From assembly GCF_035690525.1 (NCBI RefSeq), contig NZ_DASSKM010000183.1, positions 1 to 33,159 on the forward strand: a stretch of 33,159 nt of DNA. The letters run 5' to 3'. Of the stretch, positions 22,997 to 30,537 are shown in pieces. The notes beneath the pieces are model-generated. The model did no database searches. It was not told where the DNA came from and was given only the letters and a program-made list of their open reading frames with translations. Position numbers and translations under genes: made by a program. How positions within the stretch are numbered: the stretch's first letter is position 1; the number at the start of each line of letters is the position of its first letter. Source of the DNA: Salinisphaera sp035690525 (GTDB taxonomy: Bacteria > Pseudomonadota > Gammaproteobacteria > Nevskiales > Salinisphaeraceae).

Positions 22997-23665
22997 TCAA
23001 TGCGCGGCGTCGAGCTGGTAGCCCACGCCGTGCACCGTGCGAATCATCTGGCGCGCGGTGGGGCGTTCCAGCAGTTGCCGCAGTCGATGAATATGCCCGC
23101 GCAGCGCGGCATCGGATTCCGGCGGGTTGCCGTCCCAAATCTGTTTTTCGATCTGGTCGCGCGTGACCACGCCGGGGCAGGCGCGAACGAGCAGTTCCAG
23201 GATTCGGTAGCTGATCGGCGCCAGATCGACCGGCACTTGGCCGCAGTAGACGCTGCCTTGCTCCAGATCCATATGCAGTTCACCGGCGCTGAGCTGCGAC
23301 AAGCCGCAGCCGCATTCGGTCATCAGCGCACGCAGCTGGCGGTGCAGATCACGGGGTTGCACCGTACGCCGGGCGAAGGCGTGCGGCCCGCACTCCTCGG
23401 ACGCGCAGGGAAGCGACGATTCGGCCGCCAGCGCGAGCACCGGCGTCGGACGCCCCGCGGCCTGTCTGAGCCGCTGGCAGAAGACATCGACACCGCAGCG
23501 CGGCAACGCGCTGTCGACTACGACGATATCGTAACGATTCATTTCGCACAGGCGCAGGGCCAGCGCTTCGTCGTCGGCGTAGTCCGGCTCATCGCCGGCG
23601 GCTTCGATGGTGTCCCCGATTTGGGTGGCAAGAGGGATATCGTCTTCAATGATCAATACGTGCAT
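22997..23665 (-). CDS. OmpR/PhoB-type response regulator with degenerate receiver
   Basis: The 222-residue protein has an N-terminal receiver domain (MHVLIIEDDIPLAT; acidic pair D8/D9; likely phospho-acceptor D51 in DIVVVDSALP). The C-terminal winged helix (about 130-222) has SYRILELLVRACPGVVTRDQ, ALRGHIHRLRQLLE and IRTVHGVGYQLD. Two receiver switch residues are changed: the Thr/Ser of the LTA motif is Ala80, and the invariant Lys-Pro is R100-T101. Phosphorylation switching may therefore be weak or absent. No histidine kinase is adjacent, so its partner and targets are unknown. Start ATG at 23665 begins the conserved first strand. The frame remains open upstream but without family resemblance. 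It lies between mocA and tRNA-Leu. Confidence 0.9.
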   Translation of the reverse strand: MHVLIIEDDIPLATQIGDTIEAAGDEPDYADDEALALRLCEMNRYDIVVVDSALPRCGVDVFCQRLRQAAGRPTPVLALAAESSLPCASEECGPHAFARRTVQPRDLHRQLRALMTECGCGLSQLSAGELHMDLEQGSVYCGQVPVDLAPISYRILELLVRACPGVVTRDQIEKQIWDGNPPESDAALRGHIHRLRQLLERPTARQMIRTVHGVGYQLDAAH

Positions 23666-23718
23666 TGCCGGGTCCCGAGTCTGTTGTCGTCGATTGGCGG
23701 GCAAACCGCATCCCAGCG

Positions 23719-24390
23719 CTATGACAATGTTTTTGCGCCAAGGTTTAATCGGGAGTGCAAAAAAAAACGGCTCCGGAGGCCGCCTCCGATACCGGTTGCG
23801 GCGCCGGCGCGATTGAAACCTCGCATCATCCGGCGGCGGTCGATATCGCGCACGCAGCCGGGCGGTCCTTGTATATGATGCCAAACCGTCGCCGGCAGCG
23901 AGCGCAGTATCGGCTGCGGATCGTTGCCGGCGACAAGGCCGCTAAGTCGCTCGCGCGACAGACACACCGGATGGCCGGGATGGCCGCGATACACCGGCCG
24001 CGTAGCGGTCGCGCCGCCGTGGATCGCGCGCCATAGGCGATGCGCAAGGCGGCGATCGAAAACGGGCACATCCGCGAGATGAATCTGGACCACGCTTGCC
24101 AGACGCGGCGCGGCGGCGAGAGCGAAAGCGCGCGAGCGCGTCATGTCGTGGCGGGCGCCGGCGGCATAAACGATACGCAGCCGATTCGAGAGCACGCCGT
24201 GGCTTTTCAGCGCCCGGCGCAAGGCCGGCGCTTGATGATCGGTAACGAGCAATACTGGGCCACGGGTCGCGCGGAGCACTTGCCGGACGGTAATCGCGAT
24301 CAGCGGTTCGCCGCCGGCTCGGGCGAGCAGCTTGTTCGACCAGCCGTAACGCCGCGACCGGCCGGCCGCGAGCACGACCGTCACGCTCAT
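23719..24390 (-). CDS. MobA/MocA-like NTP transferase (molybdenum cofactor cytidylyl/guanylyltransferase)
   Basis: The 223-residue protein starts MSVTVVLAAGRSRRYGWSNK, the nucleotide-binding signature LAAGxSxRxG-xxNKLL of the MobA/MocA/IspD fold. Conserved later elements are QIHLADVPVF (metal-binding Asp), YRGHPGHPV and CVRDIDRRR. By analogy with MocA it would add CMP (or GMP) to molybdopterin for xanthine-dehydrogenase or CO-dehydrogenase family enzymes. Start ATG overlaps the xdhC stop (ATGA). The last 36 residues, after the family's usual VRDID end, pass through a 9-base T run and look unconserved. A hairpin/T-run terminator-like structure overlaps this part. No molybdoenzyme is in the window. 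Confidence 0.85.
   Translation of the reverse strand: MSVTVVLAAGRSRRYGWSNKLLARAGGEPLIAITVRQVLRATRGPVLLVTDHQAPALRRALKSHGVLSNRLRIVYAAGARHDMTRSRAFALAAAPRLASVVQIHLADVPVFDRRLAHRLWRAIHGGATATRPVYRGHPGHPVCLSRERLSGLVAGNDPQPILRSLPATVWHHIQGPPGCVRDIDRRRMMRGFNRAGAATGIGGGLRSRFFLHSRLNLGAKTLS
23759..23788 (-). terminator. Hairpin plus T9 run inside the 3' end of the mocA-like gene
   Basis: On the minus strand the stem CGGAGG / CCTCCG (23788-23783 and 23779-23774, three-base loop) is followed by six bases and then nine T (complement of 23759-23767). It lies within the last 25 codons of the mocA-like frame. It could act as an intrinsic terminator before the response-regulator gene, although the stem is short and not directly against the T run. 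Confidence 0.4.
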
Positions 24391-25373
24391 GCCCGCGGCA
24401 CCGGGCGCGGGCGGTGCGCGGTGATATCGGCCAGTATCGATAAGGCGATTTCGCGCGGGCCGGTCGCGCCGATGGCGATCCCCGCGGGCAGGTTTAACCG
24501 GGCCAGATCGGCCTCTTCGAACCCGGCCTTGCGCAATTCCGCGAACCGCTGATCGGCCTTGCGTCGGCTGCCGAGCACGCCGACGCGAAACGCCGGCGAG
24601 CGCAGCGCGTGGCTGATCACGGCCTGATCGTCGGCCATATCGTGGGTCAGGCTGTAGACCGCGGTCCAGGCATCCAGCGGCAGATCGGGCAGGGCGCCGG
24701 CTAGGGCGCGCGTGTCGTAATGGCAGGGCGCGATCCCCGGCGGCGGCGCGCTCGGCCCGTAAGGGCGGAGCAGGCCGACCTCGATACCGAGCAGGGTGGC
24801 CAGCTCGCCGATCGCCAGCGTCACCGGATCGCCGCCGACCAGCATGAGCCGGCTCGGCGGCAGGTAGTGCTGGCGAAAACCCGGCGCCGGCGGACCGCGC
24901 TGCGGTTCGCGATGGAGCACGCTGTCGCCGCTGTCGAGATCGATATCGACGAACAGATCGCGGCGCGCGCGCCGAGCGGCGTCGTGCTCGGCGACCCAGG
25001 CGGCGAGATCGGCGATCCGACGCACGAAGATGCCGATGCGCCCGCCACAAGTGAGCTGGACATCGAGCACGGGGCTCCCGGCGCCGTAATCCAGCATCTT
25101 GGGCGTGCCGTTGGCGAGCACCGATGCCGCCTGGGCCGCCACCGCGCCTTCCACGCAGCCGCCGGATACGTAGCCCGCGGCCTCGCCACTCGCGCTGATC
25201 GCCATTTCACTGCCGAGCGGCCGGGGCGAAGAGCCGCTGATATGCACCAGCGTGGCCAGCACGGCCGCGTCGTCGGTGGTCGCCCAGCGCCGGAGTACGG
25301 GCAGCAGATCGTCGACCAAGCCATAGCTGGGCCAGGCCGGCCAATCGCGAGCGGTGAATGCGGTGTCGGCCAA
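24387..25373 (-). CDS. XdhC/CoxI-family molybdenum-cofactor insertion/maturation protein
   Basis: The 328-residue protein has the XdhC N-terminal domain (ATLVHISGSSPRPLGSEMAI, and GYVSGGCVEGAVAAQA) and a C-terminal Rossmann domain (PPSRLMLVGGDPVTLAIGEL; YSLTHDMADDQAVISHALRS; VGVLGSRRKADQRFAEL). Family members bind sulphurated molybdenum cofactor and insert it into xanthine-dehydrogenase-type or CO-dehydrogenase-type enzymes. It is coupled to a downstream MobA/MocA-like gene, a common pairing. The client enzyme is not in the window. Start ATG at 25373 lies 57 bases after the gph stop, so gph, xdhC and mocA may be one transcript. Confidence 0.9.
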   Translation of the reverse strand: MADTAFTARDWPAWPSYGLVDDLLPVLRRWATTDDAAVLATLVHISGSSPRPLGSEMAISASGEAAGYVSGGCVEGAVAAQAASVLANGTPKMLDYGAGSPVLDVQLTCGGRIGIFVRRIADLAAWVAEHDAARRARRDLFVDIDLDSGDSVLHREPQRGPPAPGFRQHYLPPSRLMLVGGDPVTLAIGELATLLGIEVGLLRPYGPSAPPPGIAPCHYDTRALAGALPDLPLDAWTAVYSLTHDMADDQAVISHALRSPAFRVGVLGSRRKADQRFAELRKAGFEEADLARLNLPAGIAIGATGPREIALSILADITAHRPRPVPRA

Positions 25374-25430
25374 AACCAGTCCGCGCCCAAATGCCGTGGC
25401 TGTTTTGTTTACACCCGTGCGCCGCGCGAA

Positions 25431-26132
25431 TCAATCGCGGAAACAACCTATTACGCGAAGCGCCGCGATCGCGTCCGTGATCTTGTGCCAGTCTTCCAGC
25501 ACGCCGTCGGCGCCGAGACCGGCCGCGGGTTCGGCCGCATAGCCGAACTCGGCCAATAGCACCGGCAGCCCCGCGGCGTGACCGGCCTGGCGATCGACCG
25601 CCATGTCGCCGACGTAGACGGCCTCCTCGGCGCCGCACACCAGCGCGTTCAGCGCGGCGAAAAGCGGGGCTGGGTCCGGTTTGAGCGCGTATTGTCCGGC
25701 GCCGATGACGACATCGAGATACGGTTCGAGATCAAGTGCGGCGATCACGCGTTCGGCGATCGCCCGCGGCTTATTGGTGCAGACGGCAAGGCGCACGCCG
25801 CGCGCCTGTAGCGCGCACAGGGCCGCCGCGGCCCCTTCGAAGACAACGCTGTCGCGACAGGGCTCGTCCCGGTAGCAGGCCGAAAACCGCTCGGTGAGCC
25901 GTTCGACGGTGGTTTCGTCGAGAGCGATGCCGTGGGCCGCGAGCACGCGCTCGACGAGCTTGCGCGCGCCGTCGCCGAGAAAGCGGCGCGCGGTGGCGGC
26001 GTCGATGTCGATGCGGTAATCGATCAGCGCGCGGTTGACCGCGCGGGCGATATCCGGCGCGCTGTCGATCAGGGTGCCGTCGAGATCGAAGATGACGGCG
26101 CGCGGCCATGGTGTTTGGGCGTCGTCGGGCAT
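25431..26132 (-). CDS. gph: Phosphoglycolate phosphatase (HAD superfamily)
   Basis: The 233-residue enzyme removes phosphate from 2-phosphoglycolate formed, for example, by DNA repair or RuBisCO oxygenation. HAD motifs are intact: motif I FDLDGTLIDSAPDI (nucleophile Asp and acid Asp), motif II in AVCTNKP, motif III Lys in ALKPDPAPL, and motif IV YVGDMAVD. The cap domain includes RFLGDGARKLVERVL, characteristic of bacterial Gph. Start ATG at 26132 gives the usual short N-terminus. A GTG at 26174 would add 14 residues that look like promoter DNA. It is divergent from the MATE gene across a region holding a perfect inverted repeat. Confidence 0.92.
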   Translation of the reverse strand: MPDDAQTPWPRAVIFDLDGTLIDSAPDIARAVNRALIDYRIDIDAATARRFLGDGARKLVERVLAAHGIALDETTVERLTERFSACYRDEPCRDSVVFEGAAAALCALQARGVRLAVCTNKPRAIAERVIAALDLEPYLDVVIGAGQYALKPDPAPLFAALNALVCGAEEAVYVGDMAVDRQAGHAAGLPVLLAEFGYAAEPAAGLGADGVLEDWHKITDAIAALRVIGCFRD

Positions 26133-26160
26133 GGGTCGGTCCGGTACAGCCAAACCACCC

Positions 26161-26204
26161 ATTTTAAGCGCCACGCCGCCGCGCTGGGCGGCGTGGCGTA
26201 GAAT
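26161..26204. promoter_or_regulatory. Divergent gph/MATE promoter region with 12-bp inverted repeat
   Basis: A perfect 12-base inverted repeat (26169-26180 CGCCACGCCGCC; 26187-26198 GGCGGCGTGGCG; six-base spacer) lies between two -10-like hexamers. These are TAAAAT reading left (26166-26161) toward gph and TAGAAT reading right (26199-26204) toward the MATE gene. The -35 regions of both would fall inside the repeat, so it is a good candidate for an operator controlling both genes. An RNA hairpin function is less likely, because it lies upstream of both predicted start points. Confidence 0.45.
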
Positions 26205-26238
26205 GCCGGCCTGTTTTCATTGTTTTTCCGAGGCCCGC

Positions 26239-27594
26239 GTGTCGGATACCGCTTCGCGCGTAAGCCTGTGGTCGTTGCGGCGCCAACTGTTCGCGCAGAC
26301 TTGGCCGATGGCGATCGGCGTGCTCTCGCTGCTCGGCTTTCAATTGGTCGATGCCGCCTTCGTCGCGCGCCTGGGCACCGCGCCGCTGGCGGCCCAGTCG
26401 TTCACTTTTCCGGTCACGTTCCTGATGATCGGGGTTCAGGTCGGTCTCGGCATCGCCATCGCCGCGCTCATCTCGCGCGCCATCGGCGCCGGCGAGTACG
26501 AGCGCGCGCGCCGGCTGGGGTCGCTGGTGCTGATCGGCGGCAGTTTGATTACCGGCGCGCTTGCGGCGGTGCTCTGGTTCGCCCATGGCCTGATCTTCTC
26601 GAAGCTCGGCGCGGACCCTCAAATTATGGCGCGGATCACGCCGTACTGGGCGATCCAGCTCGTCGCCAACTGGCTTTCGGCGCTGCTGTATTTCGGCTAT
26701 ACGCTGTTCCGGGCGCACAATCACACGCGCCTGCCGGGCATGCTCATGGTGCTGACCAGCCTGTGCAATTTGGCGCTCGACCCGCTACTGATCTTCGGCT
26801 GGGGGCCGATCGGCGGGTTTGGTCTGCCGGGCGCGGCGATCGCGACCATCATCGCGTTCGTCATCGGGCTGGTGATTCTGGCGTGGCCGCTGGCGCGCCA
26901 GGACTGGCTGTCGATGTCCGGGTTGGGCGCCGAAGCGCGCCGCTCGACGCGGCCGTTCGCGGGCATCGCGGGGCCGGCGATGATCAGCCAGCTCATGCCG
27001 CCGCTCGCAGCGATCATCGCCACCGGCCTGGTCGCCAGGCTGGGCGATCCGGCGGTCGCCGCCTGGGGGCTGGCCAGCCGGCTTGAGACGATGTCGCTCA
27101 TGGTGGTGCTGGGCCTGACCATGTCGCTGCCGCCCTGGCTGGGGCATTGCTACGGCGCCAACAACTGGCCGCGCATCCGGGCGCTTGCTCATATCGCGTT
27201 GCAGGCGGCGCTGGTCTGGCAGGCCGTGTTCGGTATCGGCATGGCGCTCGCCGCGCCCTGGGCGGCCGGCGCGCTGACCGGCGACCCGACCGTGCAGCAC
27301 GATCTGGCGCAACTGATCCGCTTCATGCTGCCGAGCTACGCGCTGCTCGGCATCTGCATGATCGTGGTCTCGGCATCCAACGCGCTCGGCTGGCCGTTGC
27401 GCGCCATGCTGATCTCCTGCGCGCGACTGTTCGTGTGCTATCTACCGTGCGTGGCCGTCGGCGTGCTGGCCGGCAGCATGACCACGACCGCGCTCGGCGC
27501 ACTGGCCGGCAATATACTCGCCGGGCTGATGGCGTGGCTGGTATTTCGCGCCAGCCTGGCCCGGGTCGACGACGCCGGCCGGGCGCGGGCATGA
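26239..27594 (+). CDS. MATE-family multidrug/metabolite efflux transporter
   Basis: The 451-residue integral inner-membrane protein has twelve predicted helices in two MatE halves (about residues 10-225 and 230-440). Family features include RQLFAQTWPMAIGVLSLLGF, FQLVDAAFVARLGTAPLAAQ, LTSLCNLALDPLLIFGWGPI with GFGLPGAAIATI, and the second-half ATGLVARLGDPAVAAWGLAS. It should export cationic compounds or metabolites in exchange for Na+ or H+. The substrate cannot be predicted. Start is GTG at 26239, with GAGG just upstream. The frame is open further upstream but that overlaps the divergent promoter. Its stop overlaps the next gene (ATGA). Confidence 0.93.
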   Translation: MSDTASRVSLWSLRRQLFAQTWPMAIGVLSLLGFQLVDAAFVARLGTAPLAAQSFTFPVTFLMIGVQVGLGIAIAALISRAIGAGEYERARRLGSLVLIGGSLITGALAAVLWFAHGLIFSKLGADPQIMARITPYWAIQLVANWLSALLYFGYTLFRAHNHTRLPGMLMVLTSLCNLALDPLLIFGWGPIGGFGLPGAAIATIIAFVIGLVILAWPLARQDWLSMSGLGAEARRSTRPFAGIAGPAMISQLMPPLAAIIATGLVARLGDPAVAAWGLASRLETMSLMVVLGLTMSLPPWLGHCYGANNWPRIRALAHIALQAALVWQAVFGIGMALAAPWAAGALTGDPTVQHDLAQLIRFMLPSYALLGICMIVVSASNALGWPLRAMLISCARLFVCYLPCVAVGVLAGSMTTTALGALAGNILAGLMAWLVFRASLARVDDAGRARA

Positions 27595-28295
27595 ACGCGT
27601 GTGCCCAGCCCGGCGGCGCGCCGTCGCCGCTGCCGCGCGGGCACGCGGCCCGGCTGCGCCATTACTGGCGCTCGCAGGGCTGGGCCTGTCACGACAACGT
27701 GGATATCGATCTGTTGCGCTGGGGCCTGATCGTCGAGCGGCCCGGCGCGCACGTGGCCAGCTGCTTCACCCTGACCGAGGCCGGCCGCAACGCGCTGGGC
27801 GACGGGCTCGAACGCAATCGGCGCGCGCGCAATGCCCACAGTGAAGCGACCGAGGCCGTGGCCCGTCATCTGGCTTCGGCCGGGCGGCTGGTGTTCACCG
27901 AGCTGTCGGTCCGCACCGAACACGAAGGGCGCTGGCGTTCCTGTAAACCGGACGTGTTTTCCTTGGTGCGCGGGCTGCGCGCCGACCATCTCGCGCCGCA
28001 GGTGCACGAGGTCAAGGTGCGCCGCGCGGACCTACTCGGCGAATTGCGCGGCGCCAAGATCGAGCGCTATCGCGAACTGGCCGCCTCGATCTATCTGGTG
28101 ATCGCCGACGGCATCGCCGAACCGGACGAGATCCCGGCCGCCTATGGCGTGGCGCTGTATGCGCCGGACGCGGGTTTTCGTATCGCCCGGGCCGCGCCGA
28201 TCGGCGACTATACGCTGGAGACCCGCCACTGGATGGCGCTGGCCAAGGCGACGCCGTTCACGAGCGAGCCGACGACGGCGCAGCTTTCGTTGTAG
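27591..28295 (+). CDS. Winged-helix plus PD-(D/E)XK nuclease-like protein (MmcB-like), function unknown
   Basis: The 234-residue protein has two parts. Residues 15-75 look like a small winged helix (LRHYWRSQGWACHDNVDIDL, then FTLTEAGRNAL). Residues 85-195 carry the order of the PD-(D/E)XK nuclease fold: E104 in FTELSV, P120-D121 in CKPDVFSL, and E140-V-K142 in VHEVKVRRADLL. A helix (ELRGAKIERYRELA) and strand (SIYLVIAD) follow. MmcB, a DNA-repair protein of alphaproteobacteria, and several restriction-like enzymes share this core. The active-site residues look intact, so a DNA-processing role is plausible but unproven. The start ATG overlaps the MATE stop (ATGA), suggesting co-translation. 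Confidence 0.8.
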   Translation: MNACAQPGGAPSPLPRGHAARLRHYWRSQGWACHDNVDIDLLRWGLIVERPGAHVASCFTLTEAGRNALGDGLERNRRARNAHSEATEAVARHLASAGRLVFTELSVRTEHEGRWRSCKPDVFSLVRGLRADHLAPQVHEVKVRRADLLGELRGAKIERYRELAASIYLVIADGIAEPDEIPAAYGVALYAPDAGFRIARAAPIGDYTLETRHWMALAKATPFTSEPTTAQLSL

Positions 28296-28392
28296 GTTCG
28301 ACCCAGTGTGCGACCGGCTGGCGGCGACGGTTATCTGACAGGATAGGGGTTTGCCTTTAATATCCGCGCGTGATCACCCACACTCGCGCTCT

Positions 28393-29031
28393 ATGACTGC
28401 TTCGTATCCCGCTTTCGTCGCGCCTCGCCTAGCCTCGCCTCGTTTTACCGCTGCCCGCTGGCTGGTCGCGCTGGCGCTGGTCGCGCTGCTCGCGGGGTGC
28501 GGCGTGAATACCATTCCGCGCGACAATCAGGCCGTCAAGGCGGCCTGGGCGCAGGTACAAAACGAATATCAGCGCCGCGCCGATCTCATTCCCAATCTGG
28601 TATCCACCGTGAAGGGCTACGCCAAGCACGAGCGGAAAACGCTGGCCGCGGTCACCCAGGCGCGGGCCAAAGCGACCTCGATCCAAATCGATGCCAGCAC
28701 CATCGACGATCCCGACAAGCTCAAGCGCTATTTGGCGGCCCAGGATCAGCTTTCCGGAGCGCTTGGCCGGTTGCTTGCAGTATCGGAGCGTTATCCCGAT
28801 CTGAAATCGAGCCAGAATTTCCTGGCGCTGCAGTCGCAACTCGAGGGTACGGAGAACCGCATCGCGGTCGCCCGCCGCGATTACATCCAGGCGGTGCAGA
28901 AGTACAACACCGATCTGGTGACGTTCCCCGGCCGGATCTGGCACTGGCTGCTGTATAGCGACATGAAACCGCACGCCAACTTCAAGGCGTCGACGCCGAA
29001 TGCGAACCAAGCGCCCGAGGTGTCGTTTTGA
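28393..29031 (+). CDS. lemA: LemA family lipoprotein
   Basis: The 212-residue protein has an N-terminal hydrophobic segment ending in a lipobox (LLAGC, Cys36), so it is likely lipidated. The LemA helical-bundle domain follows, with AVKAAWAQVQNEYQRRADLI, PNLVSTVKGYAKHERKTLAA, ALGRLLAVSERYPDLKSSQN and the final TFPGRIW region. LemA proteins have an extracytoplasmic or membrane role that is not biochemically defined. They very often sit next to TPM-domain genes, as here. Start ATG at 28393 gives a longer n-region than usual (about 20 residues) before the hydrophobic core. No strong ribosome site is visible. The stop overlaps the next start (TGATG). Confidence 0.92.
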   Translation: MTASYPAFVAPRLASPRFTAARWLVALALVALLAGCGVNTIPRDNQAVKAAWAQVQNEYQRRADLIPNLVSTVKGYAKHERKTLAAVTQARAKATSIQIDASTIDDPDKLKRYLAAQDQLSGALGRLLAVSERYPDLKSSQNFLALQSQLEGTENRIAVARRDYIQAVQKYNTDLVTFPGRIWHWLLYSDMKPHANFKASTPNANQAPEVSF

Positions 29032-29831
29032 TGGTGCGCGGTTTGCGCCGGGGGTTCGTGGCGCTGGTCGCGTTGGCGCTGATCGCGGTAGCGTTCAACG
29101 CCGGCGCCAAGCCGGATTTCCCGAAGCTCACCGGCCGCGTCGTCGATAACGCAAATATGCTCTCGGCGCACGCGGAAACCCGGCTCACGCGCATGTTGGC
29201 GGCGCTCGAGCAGGCCAACGGCGACCAGGTCGTGGTGGTCACGCTGGCCGATCTCGGCGGCCATTCGATCGAAACCTACGGCTATCAGCTTGGCCGGGCC
29301 TGGGGCATCGGCCAGAAGAATAAAGACAACGGCGCGCTGCTGATCATCGCGAAGAAAGAGCACGCGATCCGGATCGAAGTCGGCTATGGTCTGGAAGGCC
29401 GGCTCACGGACGCCAAATCGTCGGTGATCATTCACCAAGTCATCGAGCCGGCGTTCAAGAAAGGCAATTTCGATGCCGGCGTGCTGCAAGGCACGGCGGC
29501 CATCGTCCAACTGCTGGGCGGTAAGCCGCCGTCGCAACTGATCGACCAGGCGGCGCAGGCGATCCAGCATCATCAACAAGCCGATCGGCGTCCGTCGCTC
29601 GGCTTAACGCTGATGTTCTTCGTCCTCATTTTCGGAATGATCGCCCTGTTCAGTGGCGGCGGTGGCGGTGGCCACGGCGGGCGCCGTCGCCGTCGGGGCT
29701 TTATGCCGCTGTTCATTCCCATGGGCGGCGGCTTCGGTGGCGGCGCCGGCGGATTCGGCGGCGGCATGGGCGGCGGCTTCTCCGGCGGTGGCGGCGGATT
29801 CGGTGGTGGCGGCGCTTCAGGGGGCTGGTAA
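29031..29831 (+). CDS. TPM-domain (YgcG-like) membrane protein with glycine-rich tail
   Basis: The 266-residue protein has a signal peptide (RRGFVALVALALIAVAFNAG). A TPM domain follows (about residues 32-160) with VVDNANMLSAHAETRLTRML, GDQVVVVTLADLGGHSIETY, GYQLGRAWGIGQKNKDNGAL and RIEVGYGLEGRLTD. A membrane helix at about 185-205 leads into a Gly/Phe-rich tail that ends in GGW. The TPM fold has been linked to acid-phosphatase activity in plants and to photosystem II repair. In bacteria this LemA-YgcG pair has no settled function. An upstream in-frame TTG is less likely as start than this ATG. The tail is low-complexity and probably disordered. Confidence 0.9.
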   Translation: MVRGLRRGFVALVALALIAVAFNAGAKPDFPKLTGRVVDNANMLSAHAETRLTRMLAALEQANGDQVVVVTLADLGGHSIETYGYQLGRAWGIGQKNKDNGALLIIAKKEHAIRIEVGYGLEGRLTDAKSSVIIHQVIEPAFKKGNFDAGVLQGTAAIVQLLGGKPPSQLIDQAAQAIQHHQQADRRPSLGLTLMFFVLIFGMIALFSGGGGGGHGGRRRRRGFMPLFIPMGGGFGGGAGGFGGGMGGGFSGGGGGFGGGGASGGW

Positions 29832-29834
29832 ACA

Positions 29835-30452
29835 ATGACAGTTTTCGATCAACGCGCGCGCCAGGCAGTCGCGGAAGCGGTCACCCGAATCGAGCGCGAT
29901 ACCGACGCCGAGGTGGTCACGGTCGTGGCGCGCCAGGCCGATGAATACCGCTGGGTCGGCTTGTTCTGGGCCGCGCTGGTGGCTCTGGTGCTACCCGGGT
30001 TGGTGATTTTCTTCCCGGCGTGGTTCGACGTGCGCACGCTGCTGCTCGTGCAATGGGGCGTATTCGTGGTGCTGGGCGCGATCTTCCAACTGCCGGCCGT
30101 CACGCCGCGGCTGGTGCCGAAAGGCCTTCGACATGCGCGCGCCGCGGCCCTGGCGCGCAGCCAGTTCCTGGAACAAAGACTGCACCGAACCGCGGCGGCC
30201 ACCGGCGTGCTCATTTTCGTCGCCGAGGCCGAGCGCTACGTCGAAATCCTCACCGATCACGGCGTGGCGGCACATATCGACGATGCCGCGTGGTCGGCCA
30301 TCATCGAGCGTTTCACCGCGCGCGTATCGGCGGGCGAGACCGAGGCCGGATTCGTGGAATGCGTCGAAGCCTGCGGCGCACGCCTGGCCCAGGCCGTGCC
30401 GGCAACCCACGAACGCGACGAACTGCCGAATCGGCTGGTGGTTCTGGATTAG
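29835..30452 (+). CDS. Second TPM-domain membrane protein
   Basis: The 205-residue protein starts MTVFDQRARQAVAEAVTRIE and has a shortened TPM-like N-terminus (DTDAEVVTVVARQADEY). Two membrane helices come next (about residues 42-62 and 70-90), then a second part (RSQFLEQRLHRTAAATGVLI, then VAEAERYVEILTDHGVAAHI) that matches the C-terminal half of the TPM fold. This split arrangement, with helices inserted in the domain, is found in the short TPM proteins that follow lemA-ygcG in many proteobacteria. It starts three bases after the previous stop, so the three genes form one operon. The function is unknown. Confidence 0.88.
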   Translation: MTVFDQRARQAVAEAVTRIERDTDAEVVTVVARQADEYRWVGLFWAALVALVLPGLVIFFPAWFDVRTLLLVQWGVFVVLGAIFQLPAVTPRLVPKGLRHARAAALARSQFLEQRLHRTAAATGVLIFVAEAERYVEILTDHGVAAHIDDAAWSAIIERFTARVSAGETEAGFVECVEACGARLAQAVPATHERDELPNRLVVLD

Positions 30453-30453
30453 A

Positions 30454-30482
30454 GCCTGCTGCCGCTTCATATGGCAACAGGC
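30454..30482 (+). terminator. Possible hairpin after the lemA-TPM operon
   Basis: GCCTGcTGCC (30454-30463) pairs with GGCAaCAGGC (30473-30482), a nine-pair stem with one mismatch, directly after the stop at 30452. No T-run follows, so this could be a 3' stabilising hairpin or a weak terminator. Confidence 0.4.
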
Positions 30483-30537
30483 CCCAGCGCGCAGTGGTCC
30501 GTCATTGGTCGTAGGACGGGGCACGCGGCATCGTTAT

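Noticed and set aside
27147..27590. A longer N-terminal extension of the nuclease-like protein reaching into the MATE gene
   Set aside because: The extension is an Arg-rich out-of-frame reading of MATE. The ATG at 27591 overlaps the MATE stop exactly as other coupled genes here.
28425..28442. CCTCG-type short repeats at the lemA 5' end
   Set aside because: They are few, short and in the signal region (APRLASPR), so they are probably codon-composition effects rather than a phase-variable tract.
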